Positions 54,201-61,258 of a stretch of 64,000 nt of DNA are shown here, piece after piece (the first letter of the stretch is position 1; the number at the start of each line of letters is the position of its first letter). The position numbers and the translations under genes are program-made. The notes beneath the pieces are model-generated. The model made no database searches, was not told the DNA's origin, and was given only the letters and a program-made list of their open reading frames with translations. The DNA comes from Actinomycetota bacterium (lineage in GTDB: Bacteria > Actinomycetota > Actinomycetes > S36-B12 > GCA-2699445): positions 62,001 through 126,000 of the forward strand of contig JAGQTY010000005.1 in assembly GCA_020438795.1 (NCBI GenBank). Direction: 5' to 3'.

Positions 54201-55055
54201 GACACACCCGCTGGCCCCTCGGACCGGGATGGTGACGGTATTCCCGATAGCAGGGACGCCTTTCCCAACGATCCCGGTGAGAGCGCGGACAATGACGGCG
54301 ACGGTATCGGTGACAACGCCGACCCCGACGACGACAACGACGGAGTCTCCGACGAGGATGAACGCCGCAACGGCACCGACCCCAACAAGGCCGACACGGA
54401 TGGGGACGGCACGCCGGACGGTAAGGACCACTTCCCCTTCAACCCGGACCGGGACACCATCGCAGCACCCGGAGACGTGAGTTACACCCCGATCAAGCGA
54501 AACCGGACCCGGATCAGCTGGGGCGACGTCTACGGTGCCGGTGGGTTCCGTGTCTACGTCAACGGCGAGCTGGTGTGTGAGACCTCGCCCGATGTGTTCA
54601 GCTGCACCGTTGAGGAACTGCTGGGCAGCGCGAAGGTGACCGTGGTCGCCGTCAACAGATTCGGAGAGTCGGCAGCAGGGACCGGCAGCAGGTCGGATGC
54701 GGCCAAGGCGATCCGGTTCGCGACCGTGTACTTCGAGCCCGACTCAGCCGTCATGGACCCCAGGGGCAAGCGCACCCTCAAGCGAGCCACCAAGGCACTG
54801 GTCCGCGGCGGCGTTCCGAAGGTCGCCGTTCACGGCTACACCGCCGTTGACTACGCCAACAACGAGCCGTTCCGCAAGAAGCTAAGCCTGAAACGCGCCC
54901 GGGCGAGCAAGAAGGTCATGCTCCGGACGGCCCGCAAGCTCGGTGCGAAGCTGCAGATCTCGGTGCGGTCCCACGGCGGCAACAACCCGGTGGGCGACAA
55001 CGAGACCCAGGAGGGTCGGCTCAAGAACATGCGGGCAGTCGTCTTCCTCAAGTGA
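51219..55055 (+). CDS. Large secreted lectin/FnIII/calcium-repeat protein with OmpA-like C-terminus
   Basis: About 1278 residues. The signal sequence runs through RFGWVALGMALALTILGLSSTTARA. An L-type (legume-like) lectin domain follows (about 40-270) with GRGGADGIVFVLQT, GMGYAGIPNSVGIEFDTWKN. A cadherin/VCBS-like repeat (275-360, AHGTVTIESDGSYTYAPDVGYNGSDQFQF) precedes seven FnIII-like units of about 89 residues. Then a calcium-binding DRDGDGIPDSRDAFP/NDGDGIGDNADPDDDNDG segment (1003-1080), another FnIII-like unit, and an OmpA-like domain (1170-1278) with GRLKNMRA. Likely an adhesin that grips peptidoglycan non-covalently and glycans externally. GAAGGA is 11 nt before the start; ATG 51207 is an alternative. 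Confidence 0.88.
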   Translation: MILSASAKPSRRSRFGWVALGMALALTILGLSSTTARAATQIQLAQALWSSPAGWTLNNQAQLVDDELVLTPASYAQAGSAFNTSRLQLGSDYSFSAAFQFRISDSGRGGADGIVFVLQTATNTAGSTGGGMGYAGIPNSVGIEFDTWKNSADPNGNHVGVNLNGSTASAVTADAPVNLEDGQLKYAWVDYNGSTNSLEVRLANNQTRPGSPLIAHTVDVESVLGQPLAYTGFTAATGGAYAKHVIGSFYFDNQYHSDGLDFAESYTQVAAPTAHDAAIAAPPHPTETQGTLTGEDPADLPLEFMVAAQPAHGTVTIESDGSYTYAPDVGYNGSDQFQFQVTNGYWTSLPATVDIEVWLSAPSAPVIDAWSPGDEEVSLDFTVSSDGGLPLADVQYRLDGGSWTSTGGTTSPFTIPGLTNGTSYDVEFRAVNAIGPSPASDVTEVVPGAPQAITLDDWAPADGQVDVDFTPGDDNGSAITDIEYRLDGGSWTSGGSTTSPFTIPGLTNGVSYTIDVRAINGVGPGAASTSVNDIPGIPNAPTIESWTPGDGSAELAFSPGADNGSPITDYEYRIGGGSWTSAGTTSSPLSIPGLTNGTPVDIELRALNDLGTGPASSPTTVIAGTPTAPVIDDWTPGDGSVELTFTLGDNNGSAVTDVEYRLFDGTWQSAGGTSSPITLTGLTNGMEFDVQLRAVNGRGAGPGSDYASVTPSGPPDAPRIDSLAPGDSEAEVTFTLGDDGGSAVTDVEYRIDDGDWESAGATSSPFTIPGLDNGTAYQVWIRVINDNGASPASNSVTVTPLTVPDAPELGTITPGDGSAVVEFTLGDDGGAAVTDIEYRLDGGSWTSGGVTSSPLTIEGLSNGTTYQLELRAVNEAGESPASAPGGVTPGTPPAPSLDSWTQNNGAVRLHFTPGPDNGFPATDIQYRVNGGAWVSTGRTASPLTLTGLRAGVTSSIEIRAINEHGASGPSGRLNVTPPASPGTPGSPSAPDPGGDTPAGPSDRDGDGIPDSRDAFPNDPGESADNDGDGIGDNADPDDDNDGVSDEDERRNGTDPNKADTDGDGTPDGKDHFPFNPDRDTIAAPGDVSYTPIKRNRTRISWGDVYGAGGFRVYVNGELVCETSPDVFSCTVEELLGSAKVTVVAVNRFGESAAGTGSRSDAAKAIRFATVYFEPDSAVMDPRGKRTLKRATKALVRGGVPKVAVHGYTAVDYANNEPFRKKLSLKRARASKKVMLRTARKLGAKLQISVRSHGGNNPVGDNETQEGRLKNMRAVVFLK
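52300..54150 (+). repeat. Seven tandem FnIII-coding repeats
   Basis: Unit starts near 52300, 52560, 52826, 53093, 53356, 53623 and 53889, giving a period of about 260-267 bp. Each encodes a W.PGDG start, EYRLDGGSWTS and FTIPGLTNG-type strands. Units 2-6 are most alike, indicating recent duplication or gene conversion. Confidence 0.9.
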
Positions 55056-55114
55056 ACGTCCGCCCGACCGGAACCACCCATACCCACCTCCGCCGATGGA
55101 AGTCGTCGAGGCTA

Positions 55115-55133
55115 CAACTGGTCATACCACTTG
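55115..55133 (+). promoter_or_regulatory. FadR-type operator upstream of the GntR gene
   Basis: CAACTGGTCATACCACTTG is a near-perfect dyad, CAA-N-TGGT-N3-ACCA-N-TTG. It matches 15 of 17 bases of the E. coli FadR consensus AACTGGTCNGACCAGTT as I remember it. It lies 34-52 bp before the start, over the -35 region, so the product probably represses itself and the downstream hydroxylase. Confidence 0.6.
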
Positions 55134-55166
55134 ACCACCAGAGGTCTGCTGTGCCAGAGTGGCAGC

Positions 55167-55892
55167 ATGCTGACCCCGATCGCGCGACAGACCGCGACAG
55201 ATTCGGTCTTCGACCAGGTCGCTGGCGAGATCGTCTCGGGCGAGCTCGGCCCTGGCGACATCCTGCCCTCGGAACGCGCGCTGGCCACCGCGCTCGGCGT
55301 GAGCCGTCCGGCTCTCCGCGAAGCCCTGGGCCGACTTGCTCAGGCGGGGCTGGTCCAGATCAGGCAGGGCGGCAGTACACAGGTCACCAACTGGAACGAC
55401 GTTGCCGGGCTGGATCTACTGCCGCGGCTCCTCCTGGTGAACGGCGAGGTCGACGTAGTGGTGGTCCGGTCGATCTTCGAGATGCGTGAGGTGATCGGAA
55501 CCGACGCCGCCCGTCTTTGCGCTCGCCGCGCCGACACCGCGACCCGCGAGCGCATCAGCAACGAGGCCGGGGCCATGAGCATCAGCGACGACCCGGCCGA
55601 GCTCGCGCCGATCGCCCTGCGCTTCTGGCGTCAGGTCATCAACGGCTCAGGCAACATCGCCTACCGCATGGCGCACAACTCGTTGGCTGTCACCTATGAA
55701 CCCATGATGGACATCGTCGCGGAGCTGCTGCGCCGGGAACTCACCGACGTTCGTGCCCATCAGGAGCTGGCAGCCGCCATCGCCGCCGCCGATGAGCCCA
55801 GAGCTCGTGAGCTGGCCCGGCACGTACTGCGCCTCTCAGAACCGGACTGGAAGTCCGCCCTCATCATGATCGGAGCGCAGGATGACGACTGA
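55167..55892 (+). CDS. GntR-family regulator, FadR subfamily (FCD domain)
   Basis: 241 residues. The winged helix (about 8-75) has VFDQVAGEIVSGELGPGDILPSERALATALGVSRPALREALGRLAQAGLVQIRQGGSTQV. The C-terminal helical region (about 95-235) fits an FCD-type effector domain, though metal-binding His residues of that family are not obvious, as in the acyl-CoA-binding FadR branch. ATG 55167 is 6 nt after a CAGAGT box with no Shine-Dalgarno. Overlaps the hydroxylase gene by 11 bp. A lipid or acyl-CoA effector is suggested by the operator and partner. Confidence 0.88.
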   Translation: MLTPIARQTATDSVFDQVAGEIVSGELGPGDILPSERALATALGVSRPALREALGRLAQAGLVQIRQGGSTQVTNWNDVAGLDLLPRLLLVNGEVDVVVVRSIFEMREVIGTDAARLCARRADTATRERISNEAGAMSISDDPAELAPIALRFWRQVINGSGNIAYRMAHNSLAVTYEPMMDIVAELLRRELTDVRAHQELAAAIAAADEPRARELARHVLRLSEPDWKSALIMIGAQDDD

Positions 55893-56622
55893 TTCCGCCG
55901 TCGAAAGCAAGTCGCAGCTGTCGCCCTGGCGCCGATCGTTCTACTCGACACCCGGCCACCGGCGCTCGACGGGCCAGGTGCTGCCCGGTGGCCCCCGCAC
56001 AACACTGCGCCAGGCGGCAGTGGTCTGGGTGTCGATGCCCTCGGTGCAGTTGTTCCTCACGGCCTGGCTCGTCGCACTCGTGGCCCGCGTGTGGGTCGGC
56101 GGCTACACGTGGTGGGATCTCGTCATCGTCGCAGTGATGGTCGGGTTCCAGCCGATGACCGAGTGGCTCATCCACACCTATGTCCTGCACGCACGGCCCC
56201 GCCGGATCGGGAAACGTGAGTACTCCACCCTGCTGGCCCGGGAGCACTACCGCCACCACGCCGACCCCAAGGAACTGGAGACGATCTTCATCCCGTTGCC
56301 CGTGGCAGTCGGCATGGTCACCTTGCCGTGGCTGCTCCTGCTGATCCCCGGCTGGTACGCAGGCCTGGTTCTCACCGGCATCCTGACCGGGCTCACCCTG
56401 GCAACCGTGTACGAGTGGACCCACTACCTGATCCACACGCCGTACAAGCCGCGCCATGCCCTCTACCGGGGGATCAGGCGTGGCCATGTGCTGCACCACT
56501 ACCGCAACGAGAACTACTGGATGGGTGTGACCAACCACCTCGCCGACCGAGTCCTGCACACCTACCCGAAGAAGGACGAGGTTCCGGCGTCGCCGACCGC
56601 CAAGGACCTCGCCGCACGCTAG
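55882..56622 (+). CDS. Membrane di-iron fatty-acid hydroxylase / sterol desaturase superfamily protein
   Basis: 246 residues. Two pairs of hydrophobic segments flank cytoplasmic histidine clusters: EWLIHTYVLH, EHYRHHAD, EWTHYLIH and HVLHHYRNENYWMGVTNHLAD. The eight-to-ten His arrangement is that of the fatty-acid hydroxylase/carotenoid hydroxylase superfamily, which inserts oxygen using a di-iron centre. The GntR gene overlaps its start by 11 bp, implying co-regulation. Substrate could be a fatty acid, hopanoid or carotenoid. Confidence 0.88.
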   Translation: MTTDSAVESKSQLSPWRRSFYSTPGHRRSTGQVLPGGPRTTLRQAAVVWVSMPSVQLFLTAWLVALVARVWVGGYTWWDLVIVAVMVGFQPMTEWLIHTYVLHARPRRIGKREYSTLLAREHYRHHADPKELETIFIPLPVAVGMVTLPWLLLLIPGWYAGLVLTGILTGLTLATVYEWTHYLIHTPYKPRHALYRGIRRGHVLHHYRNENYWMGVTNHLADRVLHTYPKKDEVPASPTAKDLAAR

Positions 56623-56637
56623 GGAGCGGGATCGGGG

Positions 56638-57378
56638 TCAGCCGCGGCGCACTGCCCAGCGCACCAGCGGGCGCGGGCCGTAGCGAGTGGCCAGGCCCAG
56701 TGCCTGGTACTGCCGGCCGGGCACGCTCATGCTCCGCCCCGCCCGGGCGTCCTTGAGGGCGGTGGCGACCACATCGTCCACGTCGAGCCACATGAAGTCA
56801 GGGACGGACTTCATGTTCATACCGGCGCGCTGGTGCAGTTCGGTATGGGTGTATCCCGGGTGCAGCGCCGTGGCGGTGACTCCGGTGCCCTTGAGATCGA
56901 TCGCCAATGACTCGGTCAGGCTCGTGATGTACGCCTTGGCAGCACCGTAGGTGCCGGTGGGCATCCAGGCGGCGATGCTGCTCACATTGATGATGGCCCC
57001 ACGTCCTCGCTCCACCATCGCTGGCGCGGCCAGCCTGCAGAGCCTCATCGGCGCGGCGACCATGACATCCAGCAGACGCTGCTCCTCCTCCAGATCGCTG
57101 GTCAGGAAACCGCTCCGGATGGCGAACCCCGCGTTGTTGATGAGGATGTCGACATCGACCACTCGCCGCTCGACCGCTGCGCGCTGTCCGGCGTCTGCCA
57201 GATCCGCGGCCAGCACTTCCACGCCCACGCCGCGCTCATCACGCAATCGTGCTGCCAGCGCTTCGAGCCGGTCGGTGTTCCTTGCCACGATGACAAGATC
57301 CTGGCCCTCCGCGGCGAGCTGCTCGCAGAAGCCGAGGCCGAGTCCGGAGGTAGCGCCTGTGATCAATGCGGTTGCCAT
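56638..57378 (-). CDS. Short-chain dehydrogenase/reductase (DltE/YqjQ-like)
   Basis: 246 residues. LITGATSGLGLGFCEQLAAEG is the cofactor loop, VARNTDRLEAL after the second strand has an Arg preferring NADP(H), NNAG is intact, Ser in NVSSIAAW and YGAAK give the catalytic residues. The C-terminal LHPGYTHTEL fits classical SDRs that act on lipids or aldehydes. A CAGACT box lies 7 nt before ATG 57378, weak leaderless evidence. It is convergent with the hydroxylase gene with only 15 bp between stops; the Rpf-like gene lies upstream on the same strand. Confidence 0.9.
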   Translation of the reverse strand: MATALITGATSGLGLGFCEQLAAEGQDLVIVARNTDRLEALAARLRDERGVGVEVLAADLADAGQRAAVERRVVDVDILINNAGFAIRSGFLTSDLEEEQRLLDVMVAAPMRLCRLAAPAMVERGRGAIINVSSIAAWMPTGTYGAAKAYITSLTESLAIDLKGTGVTATALHPGYTHTELHQRAGMNMKSVPDFMWLDVDDVVATALKDARAGRSMSVPGRQYQALGLATRYGPRPLVRWAVRRG

Positions 57379-57413
57379 GTCTCACAGTCTGCCTGTCCCG
57401 GTCACCGCCATGA

Positions 57414-57445
57414 CGAAGCGGGGGCCGCAACCGGCCCCCGCTTCG
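57414..57445 (-). terminator. Rho-independent-like hairpin after the Rpf-like gene
   Basis: CGAAGCGGGGGCCG (57414-57427) and its perfect complement (57432-57445) form a 14-bp GC stem with a CAAC loop, 16 bp after the stop of the Rpf-like gene and before the SDR start. No U tract. Confidence 0.75.
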
Positions 57446-57461
57446 ATGGAGCGCTCTTCGG

Positions 57462-58070
57462 TCAGCCGCCCCAGGGGGACCAGCCGGCCCGCTTGTACAG
57501 CTTGTAGGCGATGTAGTCCTGGATGTAGGCCGGAGCCTTGTCGGCGGTCTTCGCGTACTTCTGGCCACCCATGGCCTTCCAGGTGCCATAGGCGAACTGG
57601 TAGGCGCCGTAGTACCCGTTACCGGTGTTGATCGAGTACGTGTTGCGGGATTCGCGGTTGCGGATGTAGCGAACCTTGGACGACTTGGCCCACTTCTCGG
57701 CCTTCTTGTAGTTCTTCAGCTCGTCGCGAGCGGGGAAGCGCTTGTTCTTCTTGGCGCTCTTGCCGTTCTTCTTGCTCGCCTTGCTCTTCTTCTCGCTGGC
57801 CTTCGACTTCTTCTGAGACTTGGTCTTCTCGGAGTTGCTCGTGCTGCTCTTCGGCTGGGCCTTGGTGCTGTGCACGACGTGGCTGTTCACAGGGGCAGCC
57901 CCGGCAGTTCCGGCGGTCTGAGTGGACGGCGCTGTCGTCGGTGAGTCCACGGACTGCTGCATCGATGTGGTCTGGTCCGCAGTGTCCTCCGGCGCGGCCA
58001 TCGCCACCATCGGCATGACCAATGCTGCGGTGAGGGTTGCAGCCCCAAGCACTGCTGCTGACTTCTTCAT
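57462..58070 (-). CDS. Secreted transglycosylase/Rpf-like protein with lysine-rich linker
   Basis: 202 residues. Signal sequence (1-26, ending MVAMAAPE). A Ser/Thr-rich then extremely Lys-rich low-complexity region (about 60-115, KKSKASEKKSKASKKNGKS) precedes a C-terminal lysozyme-like domain (about 130-202) with IRNRESRNTYSINTGNGYYGAYQFAYGTWKAMGG...YIQDYIAYKLYKRAGWSPW, where the Glu of NRES would be the catalytic acid. It resembles resuscitation-promoting-factor-like muralytic enzymes. The basic linker suits wall polymer binding. ATG 58070 has GGGAAG upstream; GTG 58079 is possible. Confidence 0.87.
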   Translation of the reverse strand: MKKSAAVLGAATLTAALVMPMVAMAAPEDTADQTTSMQQSVDSPTTAPSTQTAGTAGAAPVNSHVVHSTKAQPKSSTSNSEKTKSQKKSKASEKKSKASKKNGKSAKKNKRFPARDELKNYKKAEKWAKSSKVRYIRNRESRNTYSINTGNGYYGAYQFAYGTWKAMGGQKYAKTADKAPAYIQDYIAYKLYKRAGWSPWGG

Positions 58071-58279
58071 TCGCGTCACTTCCCGTGTCTGATTCGATTA
58101 CTCAGAGGGCCTGCCCGGTCTCAGCGAGTGAACGCCTGCCCACCGGTGCGACGGAGATCACGTTTGGGGCGCGCGGCGCCATCCACGAATGAATCAGCAC
58201 CTCGATGTGAGGACGACCACACGCGCGTGGTGCTTGCACTGTCAGCCGTTCGGGTGAGTCTGGGAGGCCTGCCTGCGGC

Positions 58280-61000
58280 TCAGCCGGTGTTGCGAAGCCC
58301 CGTGGCGATGCCGTTGATCGTCAGCGAGAGTGTCCGACGCAGCTGTGAGGGCAGCTCGTCCCCCTCGGCCCGGACCCGCTGCAACAGCGCCACCTGGAGC
58401 AGATGCAGCGGGCGCAGATACTGGTCGCGCACCGCCAGGGTCTGCGCCAGACCTGGCTGATCACCCAGCAGGGAATCGCTGCCGGTGAGCAGCAGCAACT
58501 CCGTCACCGTACGGGCGTGCTCGTCGACGATCACGTCGAAACAGGCGCGCAGGTCGTGCGGCACGAGCTCGGTGACGTACCGTTCGGCGACCGCCAGGTC
58601 CGTCTTGGCCAGGGTCATCTGGACATTGGAGACGAAGTTCGCGAAGAACGGCCAGGAGGTGGTCATCTCGGCCAGGTCGTCGGCATACCCGGCTGCACGC
58701 GCTGCCGCCAGCCCGGTGCCTACACCGAACCAGCCCGGTACGATCTGGCGCGATTGGGTCCAGCCGAACACCCACGGGATCGCCCGCAGCCCGTCGAGGC
58801 CGCTGCTGGTGTCCGGCCGCTTGGCGGGGCGGCTCCCCATGTGCATGCCCGCCAGTTCGTTCACCGGCGTCGAGCGCATGAAGTAGCTCGGCAGCTCCGG
58901 GTCTTCGACCAGCGAACGGTAGTGGGCGAACGCGCGTTCGCTGACCAGGTTCATGACCTCGTCCCAGCGAGCCAGGCGATCGGGCGTCGCCATCGGCCTG
59001 CGGTGCACTGTCGAGGCCTCCAGGGTCGCAGCGAGTGTGAGCTCGAGGTTCTCCCGGGCGAGTTCGGGGAGCAGGTACTTGTCGGAGATGACCTCCCCCT
59101 GTTCGGTCACCTTGATCTCGCCGTCGAGCACCCCATAGGGCTGGGACATGATCGCCTCATACGTCGGGCCACCGCCCCGGCCGACCGTACCCCCTCGACC
59201 GTGGAACAACCGCAACCGGACGCCGTGGCCCGCTGCCACATCGCGCAGCCGGCGCTGTGCCAGATGGATCTCCCACTGGCTGGTCGTGATCCCAGCGTCC
59301 TTGTTCGAGTCCGAGTAGCCGAGCATGACCTCCTGGGTGTCACCGCGCAATCGGACCAGCTGCCGGTAGCCGTCATCGGACAGCAGCTCGTCCAGGATGA
59401 CCCCTGCCGTTCGCAACTCCGTCGCGGTCTCGAGCAGGGGCACGAAGTCCACGAGTGCCTTGTCCCGGCTCAGATCCACCAGTCCGGCCTCACGGCCGAG
59501 GATGACCGCAGCCAGCAGGTCATCGGGACCCTGCGTCATGGACACGATGTAGCTCCGGCAGGCTTCCGGGCCATAAGCTTCGATCGCTCGTCGTGCGGTG
59601 AGCAGGGCCCCGAACGTCGTCGCCCCGGCTTCATCGAGTTCGGGAGGTGAGGCCGAGAGCGGTCGCAACTGCGCCAGCTCATCGGCGAGCAGATCCATCC
59701 GCTGCGCCCGGGTGAGCGAAGCGTAGCCCGGTGCGTCAGGCTGGACCCGGTCGATCAGCTGGGCAAGGGCATGGTGATGCTTCTGTGAGTGCTCCCGGAT
59801 ATCCAGTGAGGCCAGCTGCAGCGTCATGGCCGAGACCTGACGGATGACCGAGTCCACGCGACCCCGGGCGGCGAGCGAGCCACGGTTCTCCAGCAGCGCG
59901 TTTCGGACACTCTCGAGGTCTGCGAGCAGCTCGCCGGTGTTCCGGTAGGCCGCCCCCGGCCGCGAATGAGCAACGGCGTTGTCCCTGACCCTGCTGGCCA
60001 GCAGCCGCGCCCGGATCACCGAGAGCTTGAGTCGGATCGGTTCCTCTGCGTTGAGGCGCAGGTAGCGGGGCTCGATCTCGGCCACCACGGCGAAATCCCG
60101 CTCGAGTTCCTCGCGCAACGTCACGGGCACACCCGTGAGCCGTTCACTGACCGAGAGGTCTTCGACCAGCCCCTCAACCAGTTCCAGGATCCGATCGATG
60201 GCGTGGCCCCGCTGGACCGCCAGCACATCACCGGTCACCGCAGGTGTCACGAACGGATTCCCATCGCGGTCACCGCCGATCCAGCTGCCGAAGCTGAGCG
60301 GACGTGCGGTCGCGGGCAGCCGTACTCCCCGCTCGCGCAGCGTTCCGGCGAAGTCGTCCAGGACCCGGGACAGGGGGCCGTCATAGATGTCATCCAGGAA
60401 GTACAGGGCGTTCCGGGCCTCGTCCAGGACCTCGGGGCGCTCCAGCCGCAGTTCATCGGTCTGCCACAACAGATCAACCAGTTCGGCGACCCTGCGCCTG
60501 GCCTCCGGACTGCCGCTGACCTGTGGGAGCTGTTCACCGATCCGCTGCAGCTTCAGCAGGGTGCTGCGGCGAGCTGCCTCGGTGGGATGAGCCGTGAACA
60601 CCGGCGTCGCGGCCAGGTCACCGGCCGCGCGCTGCAGTTCCGGGAGTTCGATCCCGGCTGCTTCGATGCGGGCCAGGGCTCGTTGCAGCGGCCCCCCTTC
60701 GCGGTGCCGAGTCGCAGTCAGGACCCTGCCGCGGTGCACCTGCTCGGCGACATTGGCCAGATGGAAGTAGCGGACCAGCGCCCGAACCAGCCGGTTCGCG
60801 GTGGGCAGCGCGATCCTGGCGAGATCGGGGGTCGGTCTGGCATCGTCCTGCGCCGCCGCTTGCACCACTTCGACGAGGTCGGCGACCTCGTCGCCCTCCT
60901 GCCGCCGGATCGTCTCGGACAGCAGGTCCGAGAGCACCTGCAGGTCCTCGCGCAACTCGGCCAAGCCTGCCGCGCCCGGCGCGCCAGTCCCTTCGCCCAT
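58280..61000 (-). CDS. ppc: Phosphoenolpyruvate carboxylase
   Basis: 906 residues, normal for bacterial PEPC. VFTAHPTEAARRSTLLKLQRI includes the catalytic His, GGDRDGNPFVT binds Mg/PEP, LGYSDSNKDAGITTSQW and FHGRGGTVGRGGGPT are the bicarbonate and PEP loops, and the C-terminus ends INGIATGLRNTG as in all PEPCs. Makes oxaloacetate from PEP and bicarbonate for anaplerosis. ATG 61000 was chosen over GTG 61009 because GGGGGTGAG sits 4-6 nt upstream. Flanked by a 200-bp gap before the Rpf-like gene and 258 bp before the next gene, so monocistronic. Confidence 0.97.
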   Translation of the reverse strand: MGEGTGAPGAAGLAELREDLQVLSDLLSETIRRQEGDEVADLVEVVQAAAQDDARPTPDLARIALPTANRLVRALVRYFHLANVAEQVHRGRVLTATRHREGGPLQRALARIEAAGIELPELQRAAGDLAATPVFTAHPTEAARRSTLLKLQRIGEQLPQVSGSPEARRRVAELVDLLWQTDELRLERPEVLDEARNALYFLDDIYDGPLSRVLDDFAGTLRERGVRLPATARPLSFGSWIGGDRDGNPFVTPAVTGDVLAVQRGHAIDRILELVEGLVEDLSVSERLTGVPVTLREELERDFAVVAEIEPRYLRLNAEEPIRLKLSVIRARLLASRVRDNAVAHSRPGAAYRNTGELLADLESVRNALLENRGSLAARGRVDSVIRQVSAMTLQLASLDIREHSQKHHHALAQLIDRVQPDAPGYASLTRAQRMDLLADELAQLRPLSASPPELDEAGATTFGALLTARRAIEAYGPEACRSYIVSMTQGPDDLLAAVILGREAGLVDLSRDKALVDFVPLLETATELRTAGVILDELLSDDGYRQLVRLRGDTQEVMLGYSDSNKDAGITTSQWEIHLAQRRLRDVAAGHGVRLRLFHGRGGTVGRGGGPTYEAIMSQPYGVLDGEIKVTEQGEVISDKYLLPELARENLELTLAATLEASTVHRRPMATPDRLARWDEVMNLVSERAFAHYRSLVEDPELPSYFMRSTPVNELAGMHMGSRPAKRPDTSSGLDGLRAIPWVFGWTQSRQIVPGWFGVGTGLAAARAAGYADDLAEMTTSWPFFANFVSNVQMTLAKTDLAVAERYVTELVPHDLRACFDVIVDEHARTVTELLLLTGSDSLLGDQPGLAQTLAVRDQYLRPLHLLQVALLQRVRAEGDELPSQLRRTLSLTINGIATGLRNTG

Positions 61001-61258
61001 TGCTCTCACCCCCGCTCGTGGCGTGCGGCCCGAGGCCTCGCGCCATCATCGGCAGAACCTCGACAGCGTCCCGGGTGGTCCTCGAGGGATCCGGGGACGG
61101 CTTGCCTCAGGCTATCGTCCGCACAGTCAGCGTTTCCGCCGGACCGTCCGGCTCAGCGGCCTCGGGAGCGAATTCCATTCCCAGGAACCACGCGACCGGT
61201 TGGTCCACCGTTCGGCGATCATGTCTTCGCAGCGCCCGCCCAGATCGGTGGCGGTCGC

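Noticed and set aside
57462-58279. c-di-AMP (ydaO-type) riboswitch ahead of the Rpf-like gene
   Set aside because: Such switches are known before rpf genes in actinobacteria, but I could not find the conserved core segments in the 209-base gap.
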